Assembly (NCBI GenBank): GCA_902158745.1
Contig: CABGHH010000011.1
Span: 1 to 20,136 of the forward strand
DNA length: 20,136 bases
Direction of reading: 5' to 3'
DNA from: Candidatus Methanolliviera sp. GoM_asphalt
GTDB taxonomy: Archaea > Halobacteriota > Methanoliparia > Methanoliparales > Methanoliparaceae
In this document: positions 6,160 to 13,788 of the stretch, piece by piece
Layout: every line of letters starts with the position of its first letter
How positions within the stretch are numbered: position 1 is the stretch's first letter
Program-made: the position numbers and the translations under genes
The notes under the pieces: model-generated
Told to the model about the DNA's origin: nothing
Databases searched by the model: none
What the model saw: the letters and a program-made list of their open reading frames with translations, nothing else

Positions 6160-7397
6160 TCTAAAGATTCCAAGAACGCCTCTATTTGGGTCTTCATCCT
6201 CTCAACCGGCATCGCCCTCGGATCGCACTGCGGAGCCTCGACGATCAGACTTGGAATGCCCAGCTCTTCATAGAGTGCGTCTCTTATCGGTCTCATCACC
6301 AAACTGACGATCCTGCATCCCGTATTTTCAAATAGGATCGCTCCATCGACCTTCGATTCTTTTGCATTTTTGATCAGTGCATCCAACATCCCTTCATGCT
6401 CGACGTTGCAAAAATTGCTCATCCTTCTCGCCATACTCTCAAACGGCCTTTTAGAATCATGCAGAACCGCCGAGCAGTTTGCATAGGGATTTAAAGGAAA
6501 TGTCGCTCCCAACTCTTCCATATAGTCATACAGCGAGAGCGTATGCCATGGCATGATCCCGTGCGTTATCAACCTGAATTTCTCATCCTGAACGATCCCC
6601 TCTCTCTTCTTTACCCGCTCCTTAATCAACTCATGACATTTTTCGACGTATTCCAAACCATATTCACTTCCGTGTATGAAGAAACCGATGAAAGGAAAAT
6701 TTGCGAGGTCTCTCTGGCTTCCGGGGGTAGGCTTAGACATGAAAAGCTTTAATACATCGGTGAAATGTTTTGTAGTTTCCTCTGAAGTCTTCATCACAGA
6801 TTTAAACTTATCTTCGTCCATCTCTTCGCCCGTCATCTTCTCTAAGAACGAGATAAACTCGTGAATGATCGAGACTGCATATTCCAACACGTCCTCATCC
6901 ATCCTCTCAGTGACCTTCGTTATCTGATCATAAGAACCTATGTCCTCCTTCCTCAAATATGGAAACGTCAGGCTGAATCTCGGAACGCCGTACATCCTCG
7001 CGTGAACTTCTGCCATCTGGCGGTGTCCGAGGCATATCGTGTGATGATCAACGGTAAAGTCCGGTTTCGGCATCAGCGGTTTTGTCGCTACCTCCGGTTT
7101 GTCGATGGCGCCGACAGAACATTTGAAATAGTCGCAGAGGAAGCTGCCGTAGCCAAGGCTGAGATAATCGTCGATCATATTTCCGCTGTCGCCCCTCGAT
7201 GCGCAGTATGCGGAATACTGCTCTGGAAATATGTTGACGACGTCGAAGACGTAATTCATCTCTGCAGGATGATAGCCAAAATACCAACCGCAGGGTCTTC
7301 CACGATCTAAAAACTCTTTTTGTCGCATCAAATGCTTCTTATATGTCGGACCAAAGAACTTCCCAAATCCCAAATGATTCACTTCTTGTTTTTCCAT
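6156..7397 (-). CDS. 2-hydroxyacyl-CoA dehydratase / benzoyl-CoA reductase-type subunit, HgdA/BcrB-like
   Basis: A 413-residue member of the HgdB/BcrBC superfamily (PF06050-like). The segment ending in Glu46 (Gly-Tyr-His-Pro-Ala-Glu) is the usual CxYxPxE site, but the Cys there is Phe; a Cys sits four residues earlier (Cys36). Then come PEQYSAYCASRGDS (Cys65) and GYGSFLCDYFKCSVGA (Cys88, Cys93), a pattern typical of the larger HgdA/BcrB subunit, and late Cys in PYANCSAVL and ENTGCRIVSL. The two halves are Rossmann-like domains that would hold a [4Fe-4S] cluster near the CoA substrate. It starts 4 bases after the 374-residue partner gene; its ribosome site GGGTGAT includes that gene's stop codon. 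The two should form the heterodimeric catalytic component. Substrate, and whether it dehydrates or reduces, cannot be told from sequence. Confidence 0.9.
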   Translation of the reverse strand: MEKQEVNHLGFGKFFGPTYKKHLMRQKEFLDRGRPCGWYFGYHPAEMNYVFDVVNIFPEQYSAYCASRGDSGNMIDDYLSLGYGSFLCDYFKCSVGAIDKPEVATKPLMPKPDFTVDHHTICLGHRQMAEVHARMYGVPRFSLTFPYLRKEDIGSYDQITKVTERMDEDVLEYAVSIIHEFISFLEKMTGEEMDEDKFKSVMKTSEETTKHFTDVLKLFMSKPTPGSQRDLANFPFIGFFIHGSEYGLEYVEKCHELIKERVKKREGIVQDEKFRLITHGIMPWHTLSLYDYMEELGATFPLNPYANCSAVLHDSKRPFESMARRMSNFCNVEHEGMLDALIKNAKESKVDGAILFENTGCRIVSLVMRPIRDALYEELGIPSLIVEAPQCDPRAMPVERMKTQIEAFLESLE

Positions 7398-7401
7398 ATA
7401 A

Positions 7402-8526
7402 TCACCCTTCTATAGACTCCACAAAAGCCTCCACCCTCGTCTTGTATTGTTCGGTGGCAAGGGGAAAGTCCACGTCAAGGTACAATAGAGGAATATCCTT
7501 TCCAAGTTCTTTTCGCATCGTTGGTAGTTCGTACGCACATAGATCACAGCCTTTATCCCCGAGTATGATCGCGCCGTCTGCACCCGACGCTTTGATTTGA
7601 TCTCTGATATAGGATAATCTTTCATCCAGAGGATATACGCCTTGTCTGCTGCACGTCATACATGTCGTCTTACTCGATAGATATCCCCTCGAAAGTGCCT
7701 CGATCGGTTCGTATGTTTCATCGACATTAAAACTGAAATATCTGGACCCGGTGCACAGATCGTCGGATACAATATCCACTCCGCAACCCTCTATTATCTC
7801 AAGAAGTTCGACGTCGTGTAGAACGGTACCGGAGACGTGAACTCTAACCTTTCCATCGTTTAATGGTTCTGATTCCTTCAAATCAGTCAGGTATCCTTCC
7901 AAAAGATCGTTAAATTCTTCTTTTAACATCGAATAACTGGCCAACATGATCTTTAACGTGTCGGATGCGGAGATCTTCGGTGGCGTTGACATTCTTAGAT
8001 CATAGAGCTCCTGAAGCAAGGCTCGGGATCTGTTGTATATCTTAATGGAGTCCTTTAAACGTTGATCCGTTATCTCCACCGAGTAAAATTCTTCTAAAGA
8101 TCTCTTGAACTTCTTCAGTATCTTGGTATAAAATTTTATGGCAGTCTCGTTTATTGCGAACGGGAGTTGGACCAGATACGCATAGTTGGCGCCCACCTCC
8201 TTCTTCCATATCGAATACATCGGCATGTTCGTGTCGTCGGATGTCACCGAGACGATGCCGTCCAAAAATTCATAATCTCCCCGCAACCCATCCTCAAGAG
8301 CCCTTCTGGCGTAATAACAGATCCAGCTCGATACGTGGGTGTTGACTTCTTCCATATCCGTTCTCTCTCCAAAGATGCGAATCGGAACGAGCCCTGCGGC
8401 ATGAATGATCTCCTCTGGCGTGTAGCTGCAGAACGAGCCCAAAATCTTCTTGCCAGATCTCTGATATTCTTTGATCTTGGTCTTTTTACTGTATGTCTCG
8501 TAGAATTTTTTATCAACTTCGTTCAT
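7402..8526 (-). CDS. 2-hydroxyacyl-CoA dehydratase / benzoyl-CoA reductase-type subunit, HgdB/BcrC-like
   Basis: A 374-residue protein with the length and motif order of the smaller subunit of 2-hydroxyacyl-CoA dehydratases and class I benzoyl-CoA reductases. The N-terminal FCSYTPEE (Cys33) is the CxYxPxE cluster/CoA site. A central Cys lies in DDLCTGSRYF (~257) and a distal pair in KGCDLC (~326 and ~329); these three regions normally supply the [4Fe-4S] ligands. An additional TTCMTC pair lies between them. It is the first gene of the five-gene operon, preceded on the minus strand by a TATA-like TTTATATATTAAA (8560-8572) that would give a leader of about 14 bases. It pairs with the next gene and with the ATP-dependent activator; the electron source is not encoded here. 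Confidence 0.92.
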   Translation of the reverse strand: MNEVDKKFYETYSKKTKIKEYQRSGKKILGSFCSYTPEEIIHAAGLVPIRIFGERTDMEEVNTHVSSWICYYARRALEDGLRGDYEFLDGIVSVTSDDTNMPMYSIWKKEVGANYAYLVQLPFAINETAIKFYTKILKKFKRSLEEFYSVEITDQRLKDSIKIYNRSRALLQELYDLRMSTPPKISASDTLKIMLASYSMLKEEFNDLLEGYLTDLKESEPLNDGKVRVHVSGTVLHDVELLEIIEGCGVDIVSDDLCTGSRYFSFNVDETYEPIEALSRGYLSSKTTCMTCSRQGVYPLDERLSYIRDQIKASGADGAIILGDKGCDLCAYELPTMRKELGKDIPLLYLDVDFPLATEQYKTRVEAFVESIEG

Positions 8527-8646
8527 CTGATATCCCCAGTTGTTTTTCTCGGATTACCTTTAATATATAAATCTTATGCCATCGCGATTTTTGAGACTCT
8601 ATGGGAAAAATTAAATATAGACCTTTTTTGATAAGGATAAAGCATT
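8527..8646. promoter_or_regulatory. Divergent promoter region between the dehydratase-mutase operon and the ABC-system operon
   Basis: This 120-base gap separates two outward-facing operons. Toward the minus operon there is an A/T-only TATA-like box (8560-8572), centred about 40 bases before the start codon. Toward the plus operon an ATTAAATATAG stretch (8610-8620) is centred about 32 bases before the ATG at 8647, preceded by a purine-rich GGGAAAAA that could be a BRE. Both spacings fit archaeal promoters with very short leaders. No clear operator palindrome was seen. Assigned from position and base pattern only. Confidence 0.55.
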
Positions 8647-9909
8647 ATGCGTAGAAGAGAAAAATGGATCTTGCTTGGCATCGTCTTAGCCGCATTACTC
8701 CTGCCGATAAATTTATCATCTGCACAGGTAGCGGTCACCGATTATAAGACGAATCCCCAGTCGTTCATGTCGGGTGATCACGGGCTCTTGGAAGTAAATA
8801 TTGGGAATACAGGAGGAGGCGGTCTATTCTCCCGGAGGGGAGCTGAGGTAGAGAAAGTCTATCTGGAGAGCGATGAGATAGAATGTGATCAAGGATATTC
8901 TAATCTTGGAGAACTTTCATCGGAGGGCATGAAACTTTCTTTTCCGATAGGTGTCCCGAAAGGGTTAAAAGACGGAACATATTTCCTAAAATTATGTATA
9001 ATCGTTAGAGGAGGAGATGAGATCAAGTTTCCAATTCCAATCGAGATAGACAATAGCACAGTGGAAATTTTAGAGAAAGATATTCCAGAGAGCGTTTCCC
9101 TAAAAGGATCTGAAGAGATAAAGCTGCTGGTGGTGAATAACAGGCCAAATCCCATCTATAGTGTGAGGGTCAAACCTGTTGGAAAATTTGATTTCATGCC
9201 GAAGGAGATTCTATTAAGCTCCACCACAATTGAGGAAGAAGGACTTGAGAAAGAAAAAAAATCGGAAGGATTGTTATCTCAGTTTGAAGATCTATCCAAA
9301 CAATACTCGGAGATGCTTGGAGGGGCAAAGAAAGAGGAGAAGATCATTGGTTTGGGCCCCCACGAGTCGAGAGAGATAACTTTTTCCGTCGCGCCGAGGA
9401 CCAAGGGAGAGCAAGAGATCGAATTCATCGTTCAATACAAGAATGGGGGCAATCTGCACGAGGAGATATTTAAAAAGACGGTGAAGGCGGAAGATAAGGA
9501 AGAGGTTAGGATCGTCTTTGTAGAGCATCCAGAACCCGTACCTCCAGGGGAAGAGGCAAAGATAGAGATGGAAGTGATAAACGGAAGGTCGGGAAAGATA
9601 GATGCGGTCTCGGTGATCCCGACAACGAAAGATGCATTCCCCTCTGAGGCATTCATAGGAGCCATGGAGCCAAACGATGCCTTTCCCATAAGCTTCAAGA
9701 TCGATACAGATAATTTAAAGGAGGGAACAGAGAAGATCGGATTCAAGGTAAGATATAAGAGCGGTGAAAACTATTACGAATCGAGGGATTATACGATAGA
9801 CCTCAATCTTCTTCCTGCACAGACAGAGGTGGGGTACGGATATTCCTTGATACCGATCTTCCTGATAATCTTCGTCGTTCTCGGCATACTTATGCGAAGA
9901 AGGAAATAA
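8647..9909 (+). CDS. Secreted, C-terminally membrane-anchored protein with COG1361-like (S-layer/NEW3-type) beta domains
   Basis: A 420-residue protein with a Sec signal peptide (basic start, hydrophobic 8-20, likely cleavage after SSA at ~26) and a C-terminal transmembrane helix (~397-414) followed by RRRK. The body therefore faces outward and is held by one helix. It looks like repeated Ig-like beta domains of the COG1361 type: hydrophobic strands alternate with segments such as the PEPVPPGEEAKIEMEV stretch that are typical of archaeal surface proteins. A charged, coiled-coil-like insert lies around 197-235. The stop overlaps the start of the ABC ATPase by one base (TAATG), so the protein probably works with that transporter, in the position a MacA-like adaptor takes in bacteria. 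Exact function unknown. Confidence 0.8.
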   Translation: MRRREKWILLGIVLAALLLPINLSSAQVAVTDYKTNPQSFMSGDHGLLEVNIGNTGGGGLFSRRGAEVEKVYLESDEIECDQGYSNLGELSSEGMKLSFPIGVPKGLKDGTYFLKLCIIVRGGDEIKFPIPIEIDNSTVEILEKDIPESVSLKGSEEIKLLVVNNRPNPIYSVRVKPVGKFDFMPKEILLSSTTIEEEGLEKEKKSEGLLSQFEDLSKQYSEMLGGAKKEEKIIGLGPHESREITFSVAPRTKGEQEIEFIVQYKNGGNLHEEIFKKTVKAEDKEEVRIVFVEHPEPVPPGEEAKIEMEVINGRSGKIDAVSVIPTTKDAFPSEAFIGAMEPNDAFPISFKIDTDNLKEGTEKIGFKVRYKSGENYYESRDYTIDLNLLPAQTEVGYGYSLIPIFLIIFVVLGILMRRRK

Positions 9910-10580
9910 TGCTCTCTCTAAAAAGAGTGGAGAAGACATATCAGGCAGGCACGATTAAGGTGCACGCCCTGAGGGAGATAGATCTGAATATCGAAGAGGG
10001 AGAATTTGTCTCTATTATGGGCCCATCAGGATCAGGAAAATCTACTCTCCTCAATATGATAGGGTGTCTGGACAGACCGACCGCAGGAATGATCGTTCTC
10101 GACGGAAAAGACCTCTCAAAACTTGGTGACAATGAACTGGCAAAGATCAGAAGGGAGAGTATAGGTTTCATATTTCAACAATTCAATCTGATACATACGA
10201 TGAACGCGTTGGAGAACGTTGCACTTCCTCTATATTTTATGGGCGTTAATACAGAAAGAAGGATGGAGAAGGCAAAGATGCTTTTGGAAAGGGTTGGATT
10301 GAAAGATAGAGTTTATCATAGGCCATCTGAGCTCAGCGGCGGAGAACAACAGCGGGTGGCAATAGCAAGATCTCTCGCAAATGATCCGATGATAATATTG
10401 GGAGATGAACCGACGGGAAACGTCGATAGCACGGCGGGTGCGGCGATCATGGATATGCTGGAGGAGTTGAATGGCGGGGGTAAGACGATCATTGTTGTCA
10501 CGCACGATGCGGAGATTGCCAAAAGTGCTGGGAGAATCGTGAAGATGAAGGATGGAAGGATCTTAAACGGAGATTTTTAA
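9909..10580 (+). CDS. ABC transporter ATPase, MacB/LolD type
   Basis: A 223-residue ATPase with every ABC motif intact: Walker A GPSGSGKST (38-46), Q-loop Gln90 (FIFQQFNLI), signature LSGGEQQR (142-149), Walker B ILGDEPTG with Glu167, and switch His199 (VVTHD). Its length and sequence are those of the MacB/LolD/FtsE group, which drive mechanotransmission or efflux by permeases with a large extracytoplasmic domain rather than ordinary import. It overlaps the upstream surface-protein gene by one base, and its stop is directly followed by the permease ATG, so the three genes form one translationally linked unit. Substrate not predictable. Confidence 0.95.
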   Translation: MLSLKRVEKTYQAGTIKVHALREIDLNIEEGEFVSIMGPSGSGKSTLLNMIGCLDRPTAGMIVLDGKDLSKLGDNELAKIRRESIGFIFQQFNLIHTMNALENVALPLYFMGVNTERRMEKAKMLLERVGLKDRVYHRPSELSGGEQQRVAIARSLANDPMIILGDEPTGNVDSTAGAAIMDMLEELNGGGKTIIVVTHDAEIAKSAGRIVKMKDGRILNGDF

Positions 10581-11753
10581 ATGTTTGACATCATCTCCTC
10601 CTCACTTAGAAATATAGGCGAGAGAAAGGTGCGATCTATACTGACTATTTTGGGGATAGCGATCGGGATCGCGGCACTCGTGGCATTGATATCAATCGGA
10701 TACGGCATGAACGATGCCATAACTAAAGAGATGAGTGGGAGTATGGATGTGATCGTCGTGACGCCCTCCACCGGAGGATTCTCATCCGGTATCGGATTTA
10801 CTCCGAAGGATCTGGCCGATATAAAGCGAATAAATGGTGTAAAGTGGACTGATGCACGAATAAGTAAGATAAGTGATGTAGAATATGGTGGAGAGATGCA
10901 ATACGTCCCGATAAATGGAGTGAATCCAACGGATTTCCAGCGGGTCTCCGGGGATGTTCCCATCTCGGATGGAAGGATGTTGAAAGAGAGCGATAAGCGG
11001 GCGTGTGTGGTTGGACGCACAATTGCAGAGAACCTCTTTGGTCATATCCATCTCAACTCTTCCCTAAAGATAGGGAAAAAAGAATTCAAGGTTGTCGGAA
11101 TATCAGAGAGGGCGGGTTCCACGAATCTCTTCCCGGTAGATTCATCGATACTGATCACAGATAAAGATGCAAAGGATCTCTTCGGGGGAGTAACAGTTTC
11201 TACGGTATTCGTAAAAGTCAAGGACGCGAGAGAGTCCGATAAGATAGCGAATGAGATAAAAGAGGGTATAGATAGGAACCACAGGAGCAAAAATTTCACG
11301 CTCGTGATGACGATGTCACAATTCAAAGAGATCTTTGAGAGAATAATATCTATGCTGGGGCTGTTTTTGGGTTCTATAGCGGCTATAGCTCTCATCGTAG
11401 CGTCTTTGGGTATAATGAACACGATGTTCATGTCAATTATGGAACGAACGCATGAGATAGGGATAATGAAGGCGATCGGGGCAAAGAACTCAAATATTTT
11501 ATCCCTCTTTATAGCAGAGACATCGATCATAAGCGCCATCGGAGGGGTGTTTGGCTGTCTTCTCGGCATAGCGGCATCAAAGATCATAAGCGCCATCGGT
11601 TCATTTCAAAATATAGAGATCCCGGTATCGGTTAAACCGGAGGTTATACTCGCCGGGATGGCAATCGCCATCATCGTCGGCGTTCTATCAGGACTATATC
11701 CTGCGTGGAAGGCGTCCAAGATGAGTCCGGCTGAAGCGGTTAGATATGAATAG
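10581..11753 (+). CDS. ABC transporter permease, MacB/FtsX type
   Basis: A 390-residue permease with MacB topology: one N-terminal transmembrane helix (~18-40, within RSILTILGIAIGIAALVAL), an extracytoplasmic domain of ~220 residues, then three helices from ~260 onward. The C-terminal signature GLYPAWKASKMSPAEAVRYE is characteristic of the FtsX/MacB family, as is the MERTHEIGIMKAIGAK coupling segment. The ATG follows the ATPase stop without a gap. In archaea such permeases often sit beside COG1361-like proteins; here that partner is encoded at 8647. Role: export, or cell-surface remodelling powered by the adjacent ATPase. Confidence 0.94.
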   Translation: MFDIISSSLRNIGERKVRSILTILGIAIGIAALVALISIGYGMNDAITKEMSGSMDVIVVTPSTGGFSSGIGFTPKDLADIKRINGVKWTDARISKISDVEYGGEMQYVPINGVNPTDFQRVSGDVPISDGRMLKESDKRACVVGRTIAENLFGHIHLNSSLKIGKKEFKVVGISERAGSTNLFPVDSSILITDKDAKDLFGGVTVSTVFVKVKDARESDKIANEIKEGIDRNHRSKNFTLVMTMSQFKEIFERIISMLGLFLGSIAAIALIVASLGIMNTMFMSIMERTHEIGIMKAIGAKNSNILSLFIAETSIISAIGGVFGCLLGIAASKIISAIGSFQNIEIPVSVKPEVILAGMAIAIIVGVLSGLYPAWKASKMSPAEAVRYE

Positions 11754-11784
11754 AACAATTTGTATATCGTAAGATGACAACACA

Positions 11785-12750
11785 ATGGATATCGTGAGCA
11801 AAGAGATAGAAGATATCATAGAGGTAAATAAACTTACCAAAAGATTCAATGGTTCTTTGGCGGTGGATGACATTAGCTTTACGGTTAAAAAGGGCGAGAT
11901 ATTTGGATTGGTCGGTTTAAACGGTGCTGGAAAGACGACAACCATATTGATGCTGGCATCTCTACTCAATCCCGATTCTGGATCAGCCACCGTCTGTGGA
12001 TATGATATCCTTAAGGAGAAAGACGACGTCAGAAGATCCATTGGACTGGTCTTTGAGGAGCAAGCTGTTGATACCTATCTAACGGGTAAGCAGAATTTAG
12101 ATTTCACCGCCAGAATGTATAACTTGCCGAAGAAGGTGAGGGCAAAGAGGGTAGCTGACGTTTTGAATACGGTGGGATTAACAGATAATGCCAACGTGAG
12201 AGTCAAGGATTACTCCGGCGGCATGTTGCGCCGACTTGAGATAGCGAGGGGAATGCTCACATATCCTAATCTTCTATTTTTGGATGAACCAACGATAGGC
12301 GTCGATGTGCAGACGAGAAGATATCTATGGGATTACGTCAAGCGAGTGAATAAAGAGATGGGGATGACCGTATTCTTGGCAACATCTTACATCGAGGAGG
12401 CCGATTACCTCTGCAATAGGGTGGCGATCATGGACAAAGGAAGATTGGTTGTAACTGGTACACCTGAGGGATTAAAAGCATCTATAGGAGAGAATATAAT
12501 CTTTCTCAAGCTATCAAAGGGATCGGAGAAGAATTTTATAAGGTTGCTTCAGGGGATGGGATATGTTAAAAGGATTGAAGAACGTGGCGATTTATTGGAG
12601 TTGAGCATGAAAGAGAGAGAAATGGGGATACCCGATATAGTAAGGATTGCCCGAGAGAATAGATTTATCATCTCCTCCATCAAATCGCATAGACCGAGCT
12701 TGAATGATGCCCTCTTACATTATACCGGGAAGAAGATCGAGGAAGAATGA
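11785..12750 (+). CDS. ABC-2 exporter ATPase, DrrA-like, with degenerate Q- and H-loops
   Basis: A 321-residue DrrA/CcmA-type ATPase. Walker A GLNGAGKTT (44-52), signature YSGGM (143-147) and Walker B FLDEPTIG (Glu168) are intact. The Q-loop residue is Glu91 (LVFEEQ instead of VFQ) and the switch His is Ser201 (ATSYIEEAD instead of TTHYIEEAD). Together with the next gene's odd signature, this points to a heterodimer with one weak ATP site. No good ribosome site precedes the ATG; a TTTGTATATC box (~11760-11769) about 20 bases upstream makes a leaderless transcript plausible, with a GTG at 11794 as alternative start. It is followed after 3 bases by the second ATPase. Confidence 0.93.
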   Translation: MDIVSKEIEDIIEVNKLTKRFNGSLAVDDISFTVKKGEIFGLVGLNGAGKTTTILMLASLLNPDSGSATVCGYDILKEKDDVRRSIGLVFEEQAVDTYLTGKQNLDFTARMYNLPKKVRAKRVADVLNTVGLTDNANVRVKDYSGGMLRRLEIARGMLTYPNLLFLDEPTIGVDVQTRRYLWDYVKRVNKEMGMTVFLATSYIEEADYLCNRVAIMDKGRLVVTGTPEGLKASIGENIIFLKLSKGSEKNFIRLLQGMGYVKRIEERGDLLELSMKEREMGIPDIVRIARENRFIISSIKSHRPSLNDALLHYTGKKIEEE

Positions 12751-12753
12751 GAT

Positions 12754-13788
12754 ATGGAAGACATCATAGAGGTTGATGGGCTTACAAAGAAGTTTGGCGA
12801 TCTCGTAGCCGTGGATCACATATCCTTTATGGTCAAGAAAGGAGAGATATTCGGCTTTCTCGGCCCAAATGGGGCTGGAAAATCTACCTGTATAAAGATG
12901 TTAACGACCCTTCTACGTCCAACTTCTGGTTCAGCCAAGATCTGTGGCTACGATGTGGTGAAAGAGAGAGATCATGTCAGAAGTTATATAGGGGTCGTAT
13001 TTCAGGACAGATCTAGCGATCGTTTCTTAACGGGCAGACAGAATTTGGATTTTCATGCCAGAATGTACTCTATGAGTAAGGAAGAAAGGAAGGAAAAGAT
13101 CTCGGAAGTCATGGACTTACTTGAATTGAATGGTAAGGAAAATATTAGGCTTAATAATGTCTCCGAGGGAATTAGACGCAGATTTGAGGTGGCAAGAGGT
13201 TTTATGGCAGATCCAAAGGTAGTATTTCTCGATGAGCCGACAATAGGTTTCGATATAAAAGCAAGAATGGATCTATGGAATCAGATCAGAAGGGCGAAGG
13301 AGAAGGAGGGCACAACCGTAATGCTCACCACCCATTATATAGAAGAGGCGGATTATCTCTGTGACAGGGTAGTAATCATCGATCAAGCAAAGATAGTAGC
13401 GATAGACACACCTGATAAGCTGAAGGAGGCGGTAGGAACCAATCTGATCTCTCTTCAAATTGATTGCGAACCGAAGGTTCGCAAACTTGAAAATCGTAGA
13501 TTTTCAAATGCCAACAGAAATAATGGCGATTTTATGGAGACGATAAAAAAGCTCGACTGGGTGAAGAGAGCCGAGGAGTACAGCAACTCAATATTACTGA
13601 ATGTAGAGAGTGGCGATGGAAGAGTGCCTGAACTTATCGATTTTGCAGACGAAAATGGATTCATCATATCGTCCATCGATGAACATAAACCAAGCCTGGA
13701 AGATGTATTCTTGCACTTTACCGGTAGGGCGATAAGAGATGTTGAGGGAGGTGTTAAGGGAATGAAGAAGAAAGGGGAGATAAAATGA
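12754..13788 (+). CDS. ABC-2 exporter ATPase, DrrA-like, with degenerate signature and hairpin insert
   Basis: A 344-residue paralog of the preceding ATPase. Walker A GPNGAGKST (37-45), Q-loop Gln84, Walker B FLDEPTIG (Glu161) and switch His194 (TTHYIEEAD) are all normal. The signature reads VSEGI (136-140) where LSGGQ/YSGGM is expected. In a head-to-tail dimer with the upstream ATPase, this odd signature faces that protein's altered Q- and H-loops. Around residues 238-253 it has ~16 residues absent from the paralog, encoded by a two-hairpin DNA block (13464-13507). The C-terminal domain otherwise follows the DrrA plan, ending HKPSLEDVFLHFTG. Its last 4 bases overlap the permease start (ATGA). 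Confidence 0.94.
   Translation: MEDIIEVDGLTKKFGDLVAVDHISFMVKKGEIFGFLGPNGAGKSTCIKMLTTLLRPTSGSAKICGYDVVKERDHVRSYIGVVFQDRSSDRFLTGRQNLDFHARMYSMSKEERKEKISEVMDLLELNGKENIRLNNVSEGIRRRFEVARGFMADPKVVFLDEPTIGFDIKARMDLWNQIRRAKEKEGTTVMLTTHYIEEADYLCDRVVIIDQAKIVAIDTPDKLKEAVGTNLISLQIDCEPKVRKLENRRFSNANRNNGDFMETIKKLDWVKRAEEYSNSILLNVESGDGRVPELIDFADENGFIISSIDEHKPSLEDVFLHFTGRAIRDVEGGVKGMKKKGEIK
13464..13507. repeat. Two adjacent perfect 9-bp-stem palindromes inside an ABC ATPase gene
   Basis: Arm TTGCGAACC (13464-13472), loop GAA, arm GGTTCGCAA (13476-13484); two bases AC; arm TTGAAAATC (13487-13495), loop GTA, arm GATTTTCAA (13499-13507). Both hairpins are perfect, are 21 bases long, start with TTG and end with CAA. 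The block lies in frame and coincides with a ~16-residue insertion relative to the neighbouring paralogous ATPase. It resembles a small palindromic element inserted in a coding region. No U-tract follows, so it is not a terminator. Confidence 0.8.

Noticed and set aside
5353..8526. Firm naming of the operon as benzoyl-CoA reductase or 2-hydroxyglutaryl-CoA dehydratase
   Set aside because: Only one activator and two catalytic subunits are present, and the family motifs do not fix the substrate.
8623..8636. T-run with short CCTT/AAGG arms as a terminator
   Set aside because: Four-base arms are too weak and the element lies between a TATA-like box and a start codon in a divergent promoter gap.
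13464..13507. The double hairpin as a transcription terminator or CRISPR remnant
   Set aside because: It is inside an intact gene with no U-tract, the two units have different stems, and there are no further repeat-spacer units.
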